DNA of 64,000 nt from Dehalobacter sp. 12DCB1 (lineage in GTDB: Bacteria > Bacillota > Desulfitobacteriia > Desulfitobacteriales > Syntrophobotulaceae), in the NCBI RefSeq assembly GCF_004343605.1, contig NZ_POSF01000011.1, positions 260,990-324,989 of the forward strand, read 5' to 3'. Position numbers and translations under genes: made by a program. Positions 37,733 to 46,726 of the stretch are shown here, one piece after another. Numbering within the stretch: position 1 is the first letter of the stretch; every line of letters starts with the position of its first letter. A model generated the notes under the pieces. The model saw only the letters and a program-made list of their open reading frames with translations. It was not told the origin of the DNA and did no database searches.

Positions 37733-37760
37733 CAAATTACCGCCTTGAAAAGCAAGGCGG
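37733..37760 (-). terminator. hairpin between murJ and lepA
   Basis: Perfect 8-bp stem (37740-37747 with 37753-37760) after murJ on the minus strand, followed by TAATTTGTTATAATG. The T content is modest. The TATAAT there could also be a -10 box for lepA, but I see no good -35. Confidence 0.45.
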
Positions 37761-37807
37761 CTCCGGGATACTGGAGGACAGAAGCGTTTCTTTTGTCCTC
37801 TGCTCCT

Positions 37808-39370
37808 CTATTTACGACGTTTTATCAGCATGTCAATGGCCATTTTGTACTCCTCCATCTTCAGCAGACGGGCAACGATAAAAAACGCGAGCATGCCGAC
37901 GAGTGCTCCGCTGATTAAAACGATTGTCGAGCCAATTTTGCCAATTCCGACCCAAAGGGTGAGCAGATTCGCCCAAATCATGACGACAGCTGCCATGGCC
38001 AAAGCAGCTGCTAGTGTTTTACTAAACACGGCTGCAATTCTGCGCCCATCAATTTTGCCAAGCTTACGGCGTAGTACAATAAACAGCAAAAGCATCTGCA
38101 TCATGGCTCCGAGGGTTACAGCAAGGGCCAAACCTCCGCAAGCCAGAGGCCCGACCAAAATATACATCCAGATGATGCTGGCAGCCATGGCGACGAGGCC
38201 AAGAATAACCGGAATCCAGGTGTTCTGCATTGCATAAAAAGCACGCGGCAGAATTTGAATAATAGCCTGAGCTGTGATCCCAAGCGAAAAATACAGCAGT
38301 GGTACAGCCATGATATCCGTATCCCCGGCGCTGAATTCACCATGCTGGAACAGAACTCGGATCAAAGGGAAGCGCAGGACGACCATCCCAATGGATATCG
38401 GAACTGTAATAAAGATAATCAGTCGGATTGCACTCGAAATCGTCTCGAGAAAATCTTTGGCCTTTTTCAGAGCCGCCTGTTCTGTTAAGGTCGGGAAAAC
38501 AGCGACACCGATGGCCAACGCGAAGATTCCGACCGGGACCTGGAAAAGACGGTAAGAGTACCAGACCGCAGTCAAGCTTCCCGGATCAAGTGCGGAACCG
38601 AGGTTGGAATTCACGATAACCTGGAATTGATTCAAGGTATACATGATTATCATCGGGACAGCCAACAGCATAATCTTCCGGACCCCGGGATGTTTCAGAT
38701 CGATCATTGGATAGTAGCGGAAGCCAACCTTTCGCAGGGAAGGTACCTGAACAAGAAAATTAGCTGCAGCTCCGATGACGACCCCAAACGCAAAACCGGA
38801 GATACTCCGGGCTTCACCGGAATTAGCCCAAATCGCTCCAAATAGGATGATACTGGCATTGTAAAGGACCGTCCCCAACGCGGACGGCCAAAATATTTTG
38901 TACGAGTTCAGGATGCCCATCGTAATCCCGCTCAAAGCCAGAATGACCGGCTGCAGTAGCAGGATACGGGTAAGATAGATTGTAAGTTCCTTATTCGCCG
39001 GACTGAATCCGGGCACCTGAAGCTCAATAAACTTCGGAGTCAGCAGCATGCCCGCGATAACCAGGATACAGAGCAGAAGAAATGTCGCATTGGTTACCGA
39101 GCTCACGACTTTCCATCCTTCTTTTTCCCTGCCTTTGGCAATATATTCGGATAGGACAGGGATAAAGGCAGCACTTAACACGCCTCCAACCAATAACCAG
39201 TACAGCAGGTCCGGAAGGATAAAGGCCGTATTATACGCGTCAGTAGCTGCCGTTTTTCCGAACAATCCGGCCATCAGAGACTCCCTGATGAAACCGAGAA
39301 GCCTGGAAACAAGGTTGGCAGCCATCATGAAGCCGGCTGCTTTCATCATCTTTTGATTGTTTGTCATCAT
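37808..39370 (-). CDS. murJ: lipid II flippase MurJ (MviN family)
   Basis: 520 residues with about 14 predicted membrane helices. N-terminal 'AAGFMMAANLVSRLLGFIRESLMAGLFG' start and 'DAYNTAFILPDLLYWLLVGGVLSAAFIPV' are MurJ hallmarks. Moves lipid II across the membrane for peptidoglycan growth. Two adjacent ATG codons begin it. Located 52 bases after spoIIP. Confidence 0.95.
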   Translation of the reverse strand: MMTNNQKMMKAAGFMMAANLVSRLLGFIRESLMAGLFGKTAATDAYNTAFILPDLLYWLLVGGVLSAAFIPVLSEYIAKGREKEGWKVVSSVTNATFLLLCILVIAGMLLTPKFIELQVPGFSPANKELTIYLTRILLLQPVILALSGITMGILNSYKIFWPSALGTVLYNASIILFGAIWANSGEARSISGFAFGVVIGAAANFLVQVPSLRKVGFRYYPMIDLKHPGVRKIMLLAVPMIIMYTLNQFQVIVNSNLGSALDPGSLTAVWYSYRLFQVPVGIFALAIGVAVFPTLTEQAALKKAKDFLETISSAIRLIIFITVPISIGMVVLRFPLIRVLFQHGEFSAGDTDIMAVPLLYFSLGITAQAIIQILPRAFYAMQNTWIPVILGLVAMAASIIWMYILVGPLACGGLALAVTLGAMMQMLLLFIVLRRKLGKIDGRRIAAVFSKTLAAALAMAAVVMIWANLLTLWVGIGKIGSTIVLISGALVGMLAFFIVARLLKMEEYKMAIDMLIKRRK

Positions 39371-39422
39371 GAAGCTGAAGGACCTTTCTATCTACCCATC
39401 AATGCATTCTCTGCAAATTATA

Positions 39423-40439
39423 TCATTTACCGAGATATTCCTTCAATACTTCGGCTATGGGACCGGCCGCAGCCTGTGCTTCCTCCAGCGTATTTAACTG
39501 ACTGCCTATTTCCACCAGGATGGCTCCATCCGTAAGGTACTGATTGTAGCGTGCCTCTGAAGCATAGCGGATTTTCGGGAAAAACAGTCCCGGATATTTT
39601 TCCTCCGCAATCTTAATAATCTCATGCGCAATTGCGTCATTCTTTTCCCAATTTTGATTTTTCTGACCGATCACAATCATGACCTTGGCGCACTCTTGCC
39701 CATTAATCTTTATCGTGTCCTTTCCTACCTGAGGAGGCAGCCCGTCCCGGTGGAGATCGATCAGCAGGCGAGTCGTCGGATTTTCTTCAATTATTTTTTT
39801 TGCTGTAAGGTAGGAATGATTGTAGGACTGGATATAAACCGCATCATTTACCTCTTCAGAATGTACGGTCTTGATCCCGGCCTGGATCAATTTTTCTGAC
39901 AATAACCGTCCAATCTTCACAATATCTCCGTTTTCACCTCCGGCTACCCGGTCTGCACCGCCATCCCCCGAATAAGACTCTGCACTGTGGGTGTGATAGA
40001 TGCCTACCAAGACATCCTGCGCACTTTTAACCGGTTCAGGGTCATGATAGAACGGATTATCAAGGGGTTCGAGCAGCGGCCCCTCCATTTCAGGATCATT
40101 GGGATGATAGGCCCAGCCCAGCCAAGTCGGCCCTTCGGAAGGAGGCGCATAGAAACTTAAAAAATACGTCCGGGCATCAGATATGTTGACTCCGGTCAGC
40201 AAATACATTCCGATCCCTGCAGCAGAGTTCCGTGTATCACTGATATAGGTTCGTTCCGGATAAGACATCCCCGGGGCGCCTTCCAGAAGTACAAGCTCAA
40301 ACGGGAAACTTTTTTCGGACAGTATTTTTATGGTATACTGAAAACTATCATTGGAAATACAAAAGTAAACAGAAAATGTAAGCAGCGCCAATAGTAAAAT
40401 GACCCCAACAGCTTTCAGACGGTTTTTCCAAGAAAACAG
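39423..40439 (-). CDS. spoIIP: stage II sporulation protein P (probable CTG start)
   Basis: Peptidoglycan amidase/endopeptidase acting with SpoIID and SpoIIM in septal wall thinning during engulfment. Catalytic motifs 'GIYHTHSAESY' and 'LLIDLHRDGLP' are present, with 'ILVEIGSQLNTLEEA' near the end. The first ATG/GTG/TTG in frame is a TTG at 40391, inside the membrane anchor. Read from a CTG at 40439, which has AAGGAGG 8 bases upstream, the N-terminus becomes a proper signal anchor (basic WKNRLK then about 20 hydrophobic residues), 338 residues in all. No other usable start exists before the stop codon at 40488-40490. Confidence 0.88.
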   Translation of the reverse strand: MFSWKNRLKAVGVILLLALLTFSVYFCISNDSFQYTIKILSEKSFPFELVLLEGAPGMSYPERTYISDTRNSAAGIGMYLLTGVNISDARTYFLSFYAPPSEGPTWLGWAYHPNDPEMEGPLLEPLDNPFYHDPEPVKSAQDVLVGIYHTHSAESYSGDGGADRVAGGENGDIVKIGRLLSEKLIQAGIKTVHSEEVNDAVYIQSYNHSYLTAKKIIEENPTTRLLIDLHRDGLPPQVGKDTIKINGQECAKVMIVIGQKNQNWEKNDAIAHEIIKIAEEKYPGLFFPKIRYASEARYNQYLTDGAILVEIGSQLNTLEEAQAAAGPIAEVLKEYLGK

Positions 40440-40565
40440 GACAACCCCCTCCTTTCCATAATTAGGAATATGAAGGACAACCTTGTCTTAGAACATTGAA
40501 ATAGCCTAATATTTTACGCCTGCATTTGCGCTGAATTTATGCATCGTAGAATTTTTAAGATGTAC

Positions 40566-40595
40566 TTGGCATTTTTGCATGAGATGTCATATAAT
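40566..40595 (+). promoter_or_regulatory. promoter of the ileS leader
   Basis: TTGGCA (40566-40571), 18-base spacer, TATAAT (40590-40595). Confidence 0.65.
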
Positions 40596-40601
40596 AGATA
40601 T

Positions 40602-40920
40602 AATTTGAAAACAATTCAAGCATCAAACAGCGAGGAATGGGACAGTAGCTTAAAAGAAAGTCCACAGAAAGCAATCGAATGCTGAGAAATTGCGGCTGAC
40701 TTTCAAGTGAAGATCACCCGGGAGCTGAACTTCAGAAATATGATACCTTGTCTTGTAAAATGATCAGTAACAGGGTTCCAGTAAGAAGTTCCGCCTGCCC
40801 TGCGTTAACGGGCAAGAGTGATGTGTTTGACGTATTTTCATGTACCCAGACATATAATCAGGGTGGTACCGCGGTTTAGTCGTCCCTAAGTTATTTATAC
40901 TTAGGGATTTTTAATTTTTT
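40602..40920 (+). promoter_or_regulatory. T-box leader of ileS (isoleucine)
   Basis: T-box core AGGGTGGTACCGCG at 40860-40873. Terminator TCCCTAAG/CTTAGGGA (40883-40890, 40900-40907) followed by TTTTTAATTTTTT. Probable specifier codon ATC at 40713-40715, in the same position before a GGGAGC segment as GGC in the glyQS leader. It fills most of the 547-base gap between spoIIP and ileS. Confidence 0.94.
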
Positions 40921-40986
40921 ATATTACAACTTAAGGGTTGACAATTAAACTAGCAATCATTAATGAATTGATAAAGGAGAATCTCT

Positions 40987-43900
40987 ATGGAAAAGTTCAA
41001 ATCTTTAGCTGAAAACCCTGTTGCTGAACGGGAAAAACAAATATCGGATTACTGGGATTCAATTGATATTCTGCAAAAGACAATTGAAAACCGTGAAGGC
41101 GCAGAACCGTTTGTATTTTATGAGGGTCCGCCGACGGCCAACGGCAAGCCAGGTATTCACCATGTCATGGCCAGAACCCTGAAGGATTCCGTCTGCCGGT
41201 ATCAAAACATGAAAGGTTTCCAGGTCAAACGGAAGGCTGGATGGGATACGCACGGACTTCCGGTAGAAATTGAAGTTGAAAAACAGCTGAATCTTTCCGA
41301 CAAACAAGGTATTGAAGCGTACGGGATTGCTCAGTTCAATGAAAAATGCCGTGACTCAGTGTTTACGTATGAAAAGCAATGGCGCGAAATGACGATCCGG
41401 ATGGGTTATTCGATTGATCTAGATCATCCGTATATTACCCTGGATAACAATTATATCGAAAGTGTCTGGTGGATTCTGGACAAATTCTTCAAAGAAGGCT
41501 ACATGTACGAAGGTCACAAGATTCTTCCGTACTGTTCTAGATGCGGAACCGGACTTGCTTCCCATGAAGTCGCGCTGGGCTATAAAGAAATCAAAACAAA
41601 TACCGTCATCGCCAAATTTAAGCGCAAAGGAGTTGACGAGTATTTCCTGGCCTGGACGACCACACCATGGACCTTGCCCTCCAATGCGGCACTCACAGTC
41701 AGCCCGGCTGAGACCTACGTCAGAGTCCGCAGCAATGATGAGATTTATTATTTATCAAAGACGCTTGCGCCGAAAGTACTTGGCGACGATTATGAAGTCC
41801 TGCAGGAATTAAAAGGCACTGAGCTTGAATATATGGAATATGAACAGCTGATGCCGTTTTTAAGCACCGACAAAAAAGCTTTCTTCGTGACGACAGCCGA
41901 TTATGTCACGACAGAGGACGGTACCGGGATCGTCCATACCGCACCTGCTTTTGGTGAGGACGACTATAACACCGGAAAACGGTATAACCTGCCGGTTTTT
42001 CAGCCAGTGAATGAATCGGGCAAATTCATCGCAACGCCTTGGAAAGACAGCTTTGTGATGGATGCCGATCTGGATATTATCAAGTGGCTGTATGCCGAAG
42101 GCAAACTGTTCAAGAAAGAAAAAATGGAGCATAACTACCCGCACTGCTGGCGCTGTCAGACGCCCCTGCTGTACTACGCCAAGCCGAGCTGGTACATTGC
42201 GATGACCAAACTGAAAGATCAGCTTGTCGCTAATAACAAAACTGTCGAATGGTATCCCGACTTTGTCGGTGAAAAACGTTTCGGCAACTGGCTCGAAAAT
42301 GTCAATGACTGGGCATTGTCCCGTAACCGCTACTGGGGGACTCCTTTAAATATCTGGCGTTGCGGATGCGGCCATACCGCTTCGGTCGGCTCCCGCAAAG
42401 AACTTGTGGAAAAAGCAATCGAAAAGATTGATGAAACCATCGAACTGCACCGACCTTACGTCGATGACGTTCATATCCGCTGTGAGAAGTGCGGCAAACC
42501 GATGACCCGGGTCAGTGAAGTGATCGACTGCTGGTTTGACAGCGGTGCGATGCCTTATGCTCAGCATCATTATCCATTTGAAAACAAAGAGAACTTTCAT
42601 GAACTGTTCCCGGCAGATTTTATCTGCGAAGGGATTGACCAAACCCGCGGCTGGTTCTACTCACTGCTCGCGATTTCGACCTTCGTGATGGGCCGTTCGC
42701 CGTATAAGCGGGTTCTGGTCAACGATCTCGTTTTAGACAAACAGGGACAGAAAATGTCTAAATCCAAAGGCAACACAGTAGATCCGTTTGAACTGTTTGA
42801 CCGGTACGGTGCCGATACGCTCAGATGGTATTTGCTTTATGTATCTCCGGCCTGGACACCTAAACGCTTTGACATCGAAGGCCTCAAGGAAGTTCAGAGC
42901 AAGTTCTTCGGAACACTCCGCAACGTCTATACCTTTTTTGTGCTCTATGCGAATACCGATGAAGTTGACCCAAGAGATTTCTTTATCGAATACAAAAAGC
43001 GGCCGGAGCTAGACAGGTGGATCCTCTCTAAATATCACGCCCTGCTGAACGACGTTGAAACCAATCTGGCTGTCTATGATCTGACCAAAGCGGTCCGAAA
43101 AATACAGGAATTTGTCAGCGAGGATCTCTCCAACTGGTATATTCGGCGCTCCCGCCGCAGATTCTGGGATTCCGGACTGTCGGACGACAAGAAGGCCGTC
43201 TATAACACCACGTATGAGATCCTGGTCGGCATCGCTAAAATCTCAGCACCGTTCGCTCCTTATCTGGCGGAAGAAATCTACCGTAACCTGACCGGCGGGA
43301 CTTCGGTCCACCTGACAGATTATCCGGAATATGTCTCGACTATGATCAATGAGAACGTCGAAAACAGAATGGATTTGGTTAGGAATTTAGTCACCCTCGG
43401 CAGATCAGCCCGGGAACAGGTCAGGATCAAAGTCCGTCAGCCGATCCAGCAAATCCTGGTCGACGGAAAATATGAAGTCCTGATCGCGGATTTGATTCCA
43501 CTGATCCAAGAAGAGCTCAATGTAAAAGAAGTTATTTTTGCGAACAACTTAAGCGATTTTATGAATTTCAGTCTAAAGCCTAACTTTAAAGTCGCCGGAC
43601 CCGTCTTTGGCTCGAAAATTAAACTCCTCGGCAAAGCACTGGAAAGTCTGGAGGCCTCGAAAGCTGCAGCTGCTCTGGAGGCCGGAGAATTACTTTCAGT
43701 TGATGTCGACGCAGAACAGCTAAATATCGTCAAGGACTATGTCATCGTGTCGATTTCAGCCAAAGAAGGATTCACGGTCACAATGGAAAACAACCTGTTT
43801 GTTATTCTTGATACCACGCTGACCAGAGAGCTTCTCGACGAAGGTCTGGCCAGAGAGCTTGTTTCCAAAGTCCAGCAAATGCGCAAGAGCAATGATTTCG

Positions 43901-44088
43901 AAATGATGGACCGGATCCGGATCTATTTTGACGGGGATGACGAAGTTACAAGCGCAATTCAAAGCTATCAGGAATACATCAGAGTTGAAACGCTTGCTGA
44001 AAGCATCGAAAAAACATCAGGTACCGCAGATCTGACCAAGGTAAACCTGAACGACCACGATGCCGGCGTCCGGGTCGAACGGATCTGA
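40987..44088 (+). CDS. ileS: isoleucyl-tRNA synthetase, type-2-like
   Basis: Class I synthetase of 1033 residues, longer than the about 920 of the common type 1 enzyme. HIGH region reads 'PTANGKPGIHHVMARTLKD' and KMSKS is '[18 protein letters not shown]'. CP1 editing region has 'AWTTTPWTLPSN' and 'TAPAFGEDDY'. The length, the 'GKPGIHH' form and the C-terminal extension resemble the eukaryote-like (type 2) IleRS group that often resists mupirocin; that property is an inference. Single gene on plus, between two minus-strand blocks. Confidence 0.96.
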   Translation: MEKFKSLAENPVAEREKQISDYWDSIDILQKTIENREGAEPFVFYEGPPTANGKPGIHHVMARTLKDSVCRYQNMKGFQVKRKAGWDTHGLPVEIEVEKQLNLSDKQGIEAYGIAQFNEKCRDSVFTYEKQWREMTIRMGYSIDLDHPYITLDNNYIESVWWILDKFFKEGYMYEGHKILPYCSRCGTGLASHEVALGYKEIKTNTVIAKFKRKGVDEYFLAWTTTPWTLPSNAALTVSPAETYVRVRSNDEIYYLSKTLAPKVLGDDYEVLQELKGTELEYMEYEQLMPFLSTDKKAFFVTTADYVTTEDGTGIVHTAPAFGEDDYNTGKRYNLPVFQPVNESGKFIATPWKDSFVMDADLDIIKWLYAEGKLFKKEKMEHNYPHCWRCQTPLLYYAKPSWYIAMTKLKDQLVANNKTVEWYPDFVGEKRFGNWLENVNDWALSRNRYWGTPLNIWRCGCGHTASVGSRKELVEKAIEKIDETIELHRPYVDDVHIRCEKCGKPMTRVSEVIDCWFDSGAMPYAQHHYPFENKENFHELFPADFICEGIDQTRGWFYSLLAISTFVMGRSPYKRVLVNDLVLDKQGQKMSKSKGNTVDPFELFDRYGADTLRWYLLYVSPAWTPKRFDIEGLKEVQSKFFGTLRNVYTFFVLYANTDEVDPRDFFIEYKKRPELDRWILSKYHALLNDVETNLAVYDLTKAVRKIQEFVSEDLSNWYIRRSRRRFWDSGLSDDKKAVYNTTYEILVGIAKISAPFAPYLAEEIYRNLTGGTSVHLTDYPEYVSTMINENVENRMDLVRNLVTLGRSAREQVRIKVRQPIQQILVDGKYEVLIADLIPLIQEELNVKEVIFANNLSDFMNFSLKPNFKVAGPVFGSKIKLLGKALESLEASKAAAALEAGELLSVDVDAEQLNIVKDYVIVSISAKEGFTVTMENNLFVILDTTLTRELLDEGLARELVSKVQQMRKSNDFEMMDRIRIYFDGDDEVTSAIQSYQEYIRVETLAESIEKTSGTADLTKVNLNDHDAGVRVERI

Positions 44089-44149
44089 GCTCTTTGGCTC
44101 ATCATATCATAGTGGAGTAACCACAAAAAACGAGTAATCCTAAACTGAT

Positions 44150-44197
44150 ATAATGCTGTTAATGGTTCTCATGACTATTAGCAGCATTATTATTTTT
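44150..44197 (+). terminator. terminator of ileS
   Basis: A 17-bp stem with two G-U pairs (44150-44166 with 44174-44190), 7-base loop, then TTATTTTTACT. Sixty bases after the ileS stop codon. Confidence 0.85.
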
Positions 44198-44252
44198 ACT
44201 ATTATCTTTGGTCTTATCTTTTATTATATTTGTTATTTTTTATTATTTTTGG

Positions 44253-44281
44253 TTGATTATGGTTGATTATGTTTATATAAT
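44253..44281 (+). promoter_or_regulatory. candidate promoter of the HTH-Uma2 gene
   Basis: TTGATT (44253-44258), 17-base spacer, TATAAT (44276-44281). It overlaps a direct repeat GGTTGATTAT x2 (44251-44270), which could be an operator. Confidence 0.5.
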
Positions 44282-44301
44282 TTTATTGAGGTGATCATGA
44301 T

Positions 44302-45057
44302 ATGCCAATAGACAAGAATCTTATGACTGCCCAAGCGTTGGCTGAAGCACTCGATCTTTCAACAGAAACTATTTGGAAATATACGCGAGAGAAAAAAATA
44401 CCATTCATTGAATTGAATGGCAAGCAGTATCGTTATATATTGACGGATGTCATCCATGCACTTACAAATACTGCCTCAGCAGTGCAGGAAAAATCAAACG
44501 AATACACTGCAGAATCTTCTAGGAAGCTGACTTACGAAGACTATCTGAAGATACCGGATGAACCCGGCTACCGCATCGAAATTCTCGAAGGTATTATGAT
44601 GAAAGAACCTTCTCCAAATGTTAGCCACCAACATGTTTTGCTTCGGTTGACATGGATTCTTGAAGATTATTTTCGGGGAAATGATCCCGAAGGCGAAGTA
44701 TTTGTGGCACCTCTTGATGTAACATTATTAGATATCAACGTGGTCCAGCCCGACATTTTTTACGTTTCCGGGCAGCAAAAACAGATCATCAAAGAAGCCC
44801 GTATCAATGGCCAGCCAACAATCGTGGTTGAAATCATTTCCCCATCCAGCAGGCGCAAAGATCGTCTGCAGAAGCTGCAGATTTACCAAAAGACCAAGAT
44901 CCCACATTACTGGCTGGTCGATCCGGCTGAGAAAACCCTCGAATGTTTTGTACTGAGGGATGGTTCCTACGTCTTAGCTGCAGCAGGTATGGATGAAGAT
45001 GTTGTAGATCTTCCATATTTCACTGGTTTATCTATTCCATTGAAATCATTATGGTAG
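44302..45057 (+). CDS. HTH-Uma2 (DUF820) fusion protein
   Basis: 251 residues. Residues 1-50 are an excisionase/MerR-like helix-turn-helix ('LMTAQALAEALDLSTETIWKYTREKKIPF' region with the 'IELNGKQYRY' wing). Residues 75-250 are a Uma2 (DUF820) PD-(D/E)XK nuclease-like domain: 'YEDYLKIPDEPGYRIEILEG', 'VQPDIFYVS', 'PTIVVEIISPSSRRKD' and 'KIPHYWLVDP'. Uma2 proteins are abundant in cyanobacteria and of uncertain function. GAGGTGATC precedes the ATG. An overlapping ATG 5 bases earlier is out of frame. No partner gene follows. Confidence 0.88.
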   Translation: MPIDKNLMTAQALAEALDLSTETIWKYTREKKIPFIELNGKQYRYILTDVIHALTNTASAVQEKSNEYTAESSRKLTYEDYLKIPDEPGYRIEILEGIMMKEPSPNVSHQHVLLRLTWILEDYFRGNDPEGEVFVAPLDVTLLDINVVQPDIFYVSGQQKQIIKEARINGQPTIVVEIISPSSRRKDRLQKLQIYQKTKIPHYWLVDPAEKTLECFVLRDGSYVLAAAGMDEDVVDLPYFTGLSIPLKSLW

Positions 45058-45142
45058 AAATTATACTATAATAGGATCCACTAACTCTTAAAACTCTTAA
45101 GGTTTTGATACGATACATACGCTGGGTAAAGCCGCAATATAC

Positions 45143-45871
45143 TCACATCCGGGTCCGGCCCAAATAAGCCTCCTGAAGCAGAGCATCCGATATTGCTTCT
45201 TTAGAGTTTCCGTAGTGAACAATCCTACCTCGCTCCATGACAATTACACTGTCCGCTACTTTTAAGGCGGCTTTTGTATTTTGTTCAACCAGTACGACCG
45301 TAACGCCGGATTCTTTCATCCTGACCAGGATCGCCATAATCTCGCGCACAACAAGTGGAGCTAGCCCGACGGAAGGTTCATCAAGCAGCAGTAGCGAGGG
45401 CCTGGCCATAAGTGCCCTGCCTATCGCCAGCATTTGCTGCAGTCCGCCGCTTAAAGAACCTGCCAAGTCCTTTTCTCTTCCCTGCAGCAGAGGAAATAAT
45501 TCTAAGATTTCCTTCGCATCGTTAGGAATATCAGTCCTGTCCTGACGATAACGGTGAAAAGCCCCCATCATTAAATTATCCATTACGCTTAATGCGCTGA
45601 ATATTTCTCTCTTTTCCGGTATAAGGGCGATACCAGATCTGACGATTTTATCCGGTGACTGGCCGGTTATTTTTATGTTCTGAAAAACGATATCTCCTGC
45701 GGCCGGCTTGTATAACCCAGCAAGCGTCCCCAGCAGGGTACTCTTGCCTGCTCCATTGGCTCCGAGAATTGCCAGCATTTCTCCCTGCTTGACATTCATC
45801 GATAGATTTTTCAGCGCATGCACATAGCCATGATAAACATCGAGACCATTTACACTAAGCACTTTGCTCAT
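45143..45871 (-). CDS. livF: branched-chain amino-acid ABC transporter ATPase LivF
   Basis: 242-residue ABC ATPase: Walker A 'GANGAGKST' (about 37-45), signature 'LSGGLQQMLAIGRAL' and Walker B 'LLLLDEPSVGLAP'. The LivF branch is marked by the short length and 'EQNTKAAL'. Last gene of livJ-H-M-G-F; overlaps livG by 17 bases. Confidence 0.95.
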   Translation of the reverse strand: MSKVLSVNGLDVYHGYVHALKNLSMNVKQGEMLAILGANGAGKSTLLGTLAGLYKPAAGDIVFQNIKITGQSPDKIVRSGIALIPEKREIFSALSVMDNLMMGAFHRYRQDRTDIPNDAKEILELFPLLQGREKDLAGSLSGGLQQMLAIGRALMARPSLLLLDEPSVGLAPLVVREIMAILVRMKESGVTVVLVEQNTKAALKVADSVIVMERGRIVHYGNSKEAISDALLQEAYLGRTRM

Positions 45872-46622
45872 CCTCTCCGAGATAGGCTTTGATCACTTCT
45901 GGGTGAGCCTGAATTTCTGCCGGGGTTCCCTGGGCGATCACCTCGCCAAAATTCAGTACAACAATCTTATCAGCAGCTTCCATGACCGTTTCCATATCAT
46001 GTTCAATCATAATCATGGTCGTACCCTGACTGCGAAGTTTTTTCAAATATTCTGTCAGGATTTCAGATTCAGCGGCATTTAGCCCCGCAGCTGGTTCATC
46101 AAGCAGGATCAGTTTGGGCTGAGAAGCAAGGGCTCTGGCAATTTCCAAGAGTCTTTGCTGTCCAAACGGCAGAACTGCCGCCGGTAGACCGGCCGACTCC
46201 ACTAAACCAACCTCTTCAAGCAGTCTAAGGGATTCAGCCCTGATTTTCTTTTCTTCCTTAGACCGATCTGGGGAAGAAAGGAACGACTTGATAAAGCCCT
46301 TTTTCCCCTGCAGGTAAGCCCCAGTCATGACATTTTCCATCACGGTCATGCTGCCGAAAAGCTGAAGGTTCTGAAAAGTTCTGCTTACTCCAGCCCGGGC
46401 TGTCTTATACGTCTTCATTCCGGTGATCGTTTTCCCTTCCAATAATATTTCACCTTCATCCGGTTGATATGTACCGGCAATCAGGTTAAAAATCGTCGTT
46501 TTTCCTGCACCGTTGGGTCCAATGAGCGCTGTTATTTTTGCTTCTTCAACCCCAAAGCACACATGTTTAACGGCCATAATGCCGCCAAAATGTTTTGTGA
46601 TTCTGTGTAACTCTAGGAGCAT
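45855..46622 (-). CDS. livG: branched-chain amino-acid ABC transporter ATPase LivG
   Basis: 255-residue ATPase of the Leu/Ile/Val importer. Walker A 'GPNGAGKTT' (about 34-42), a signature reading 'LPFGQQRLLEIARAL' where LSYGQQR is usual, Walker B 'LILLDEPAAGLN', and the LivG-specific C-terminal 'IEVIKAYLGE'-type end. Works as a heterodimer with LivF. Confidence 0.95.
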   Translation of the reverse strand: MLLELHRITKHFGGIMAVKHVCFGVEEAKITALIGPNGAGKTTIFNLIAGTYQPDEGEILLEGKTITGMKTYKTARAGVSRTFQNLQLFGSMTVMENVMTGAYLQGKKGFIKSFLSSPDRSKEEKKIRAESLRLLEEVGLVESAGLPAAVLPFGQQRLLEIARALASQPKLILLDEPAAGLNAAESEILTEYLKKLRSQGTTMIMIEHDMETVMEAADKIVVLNFGEVIAQGTPAEIQAHPEVIKAYLGEDEQSA

Positions 46623-46726
46623 CGCTTTTTCCCTCCTTCTGTTGCATTGATACGCAATCTATATTTTTTATTTAATATTCCTATTATTGTTCTGTTCAAA
46701 TATAGGTTTAACGGACTATTTCAGTC

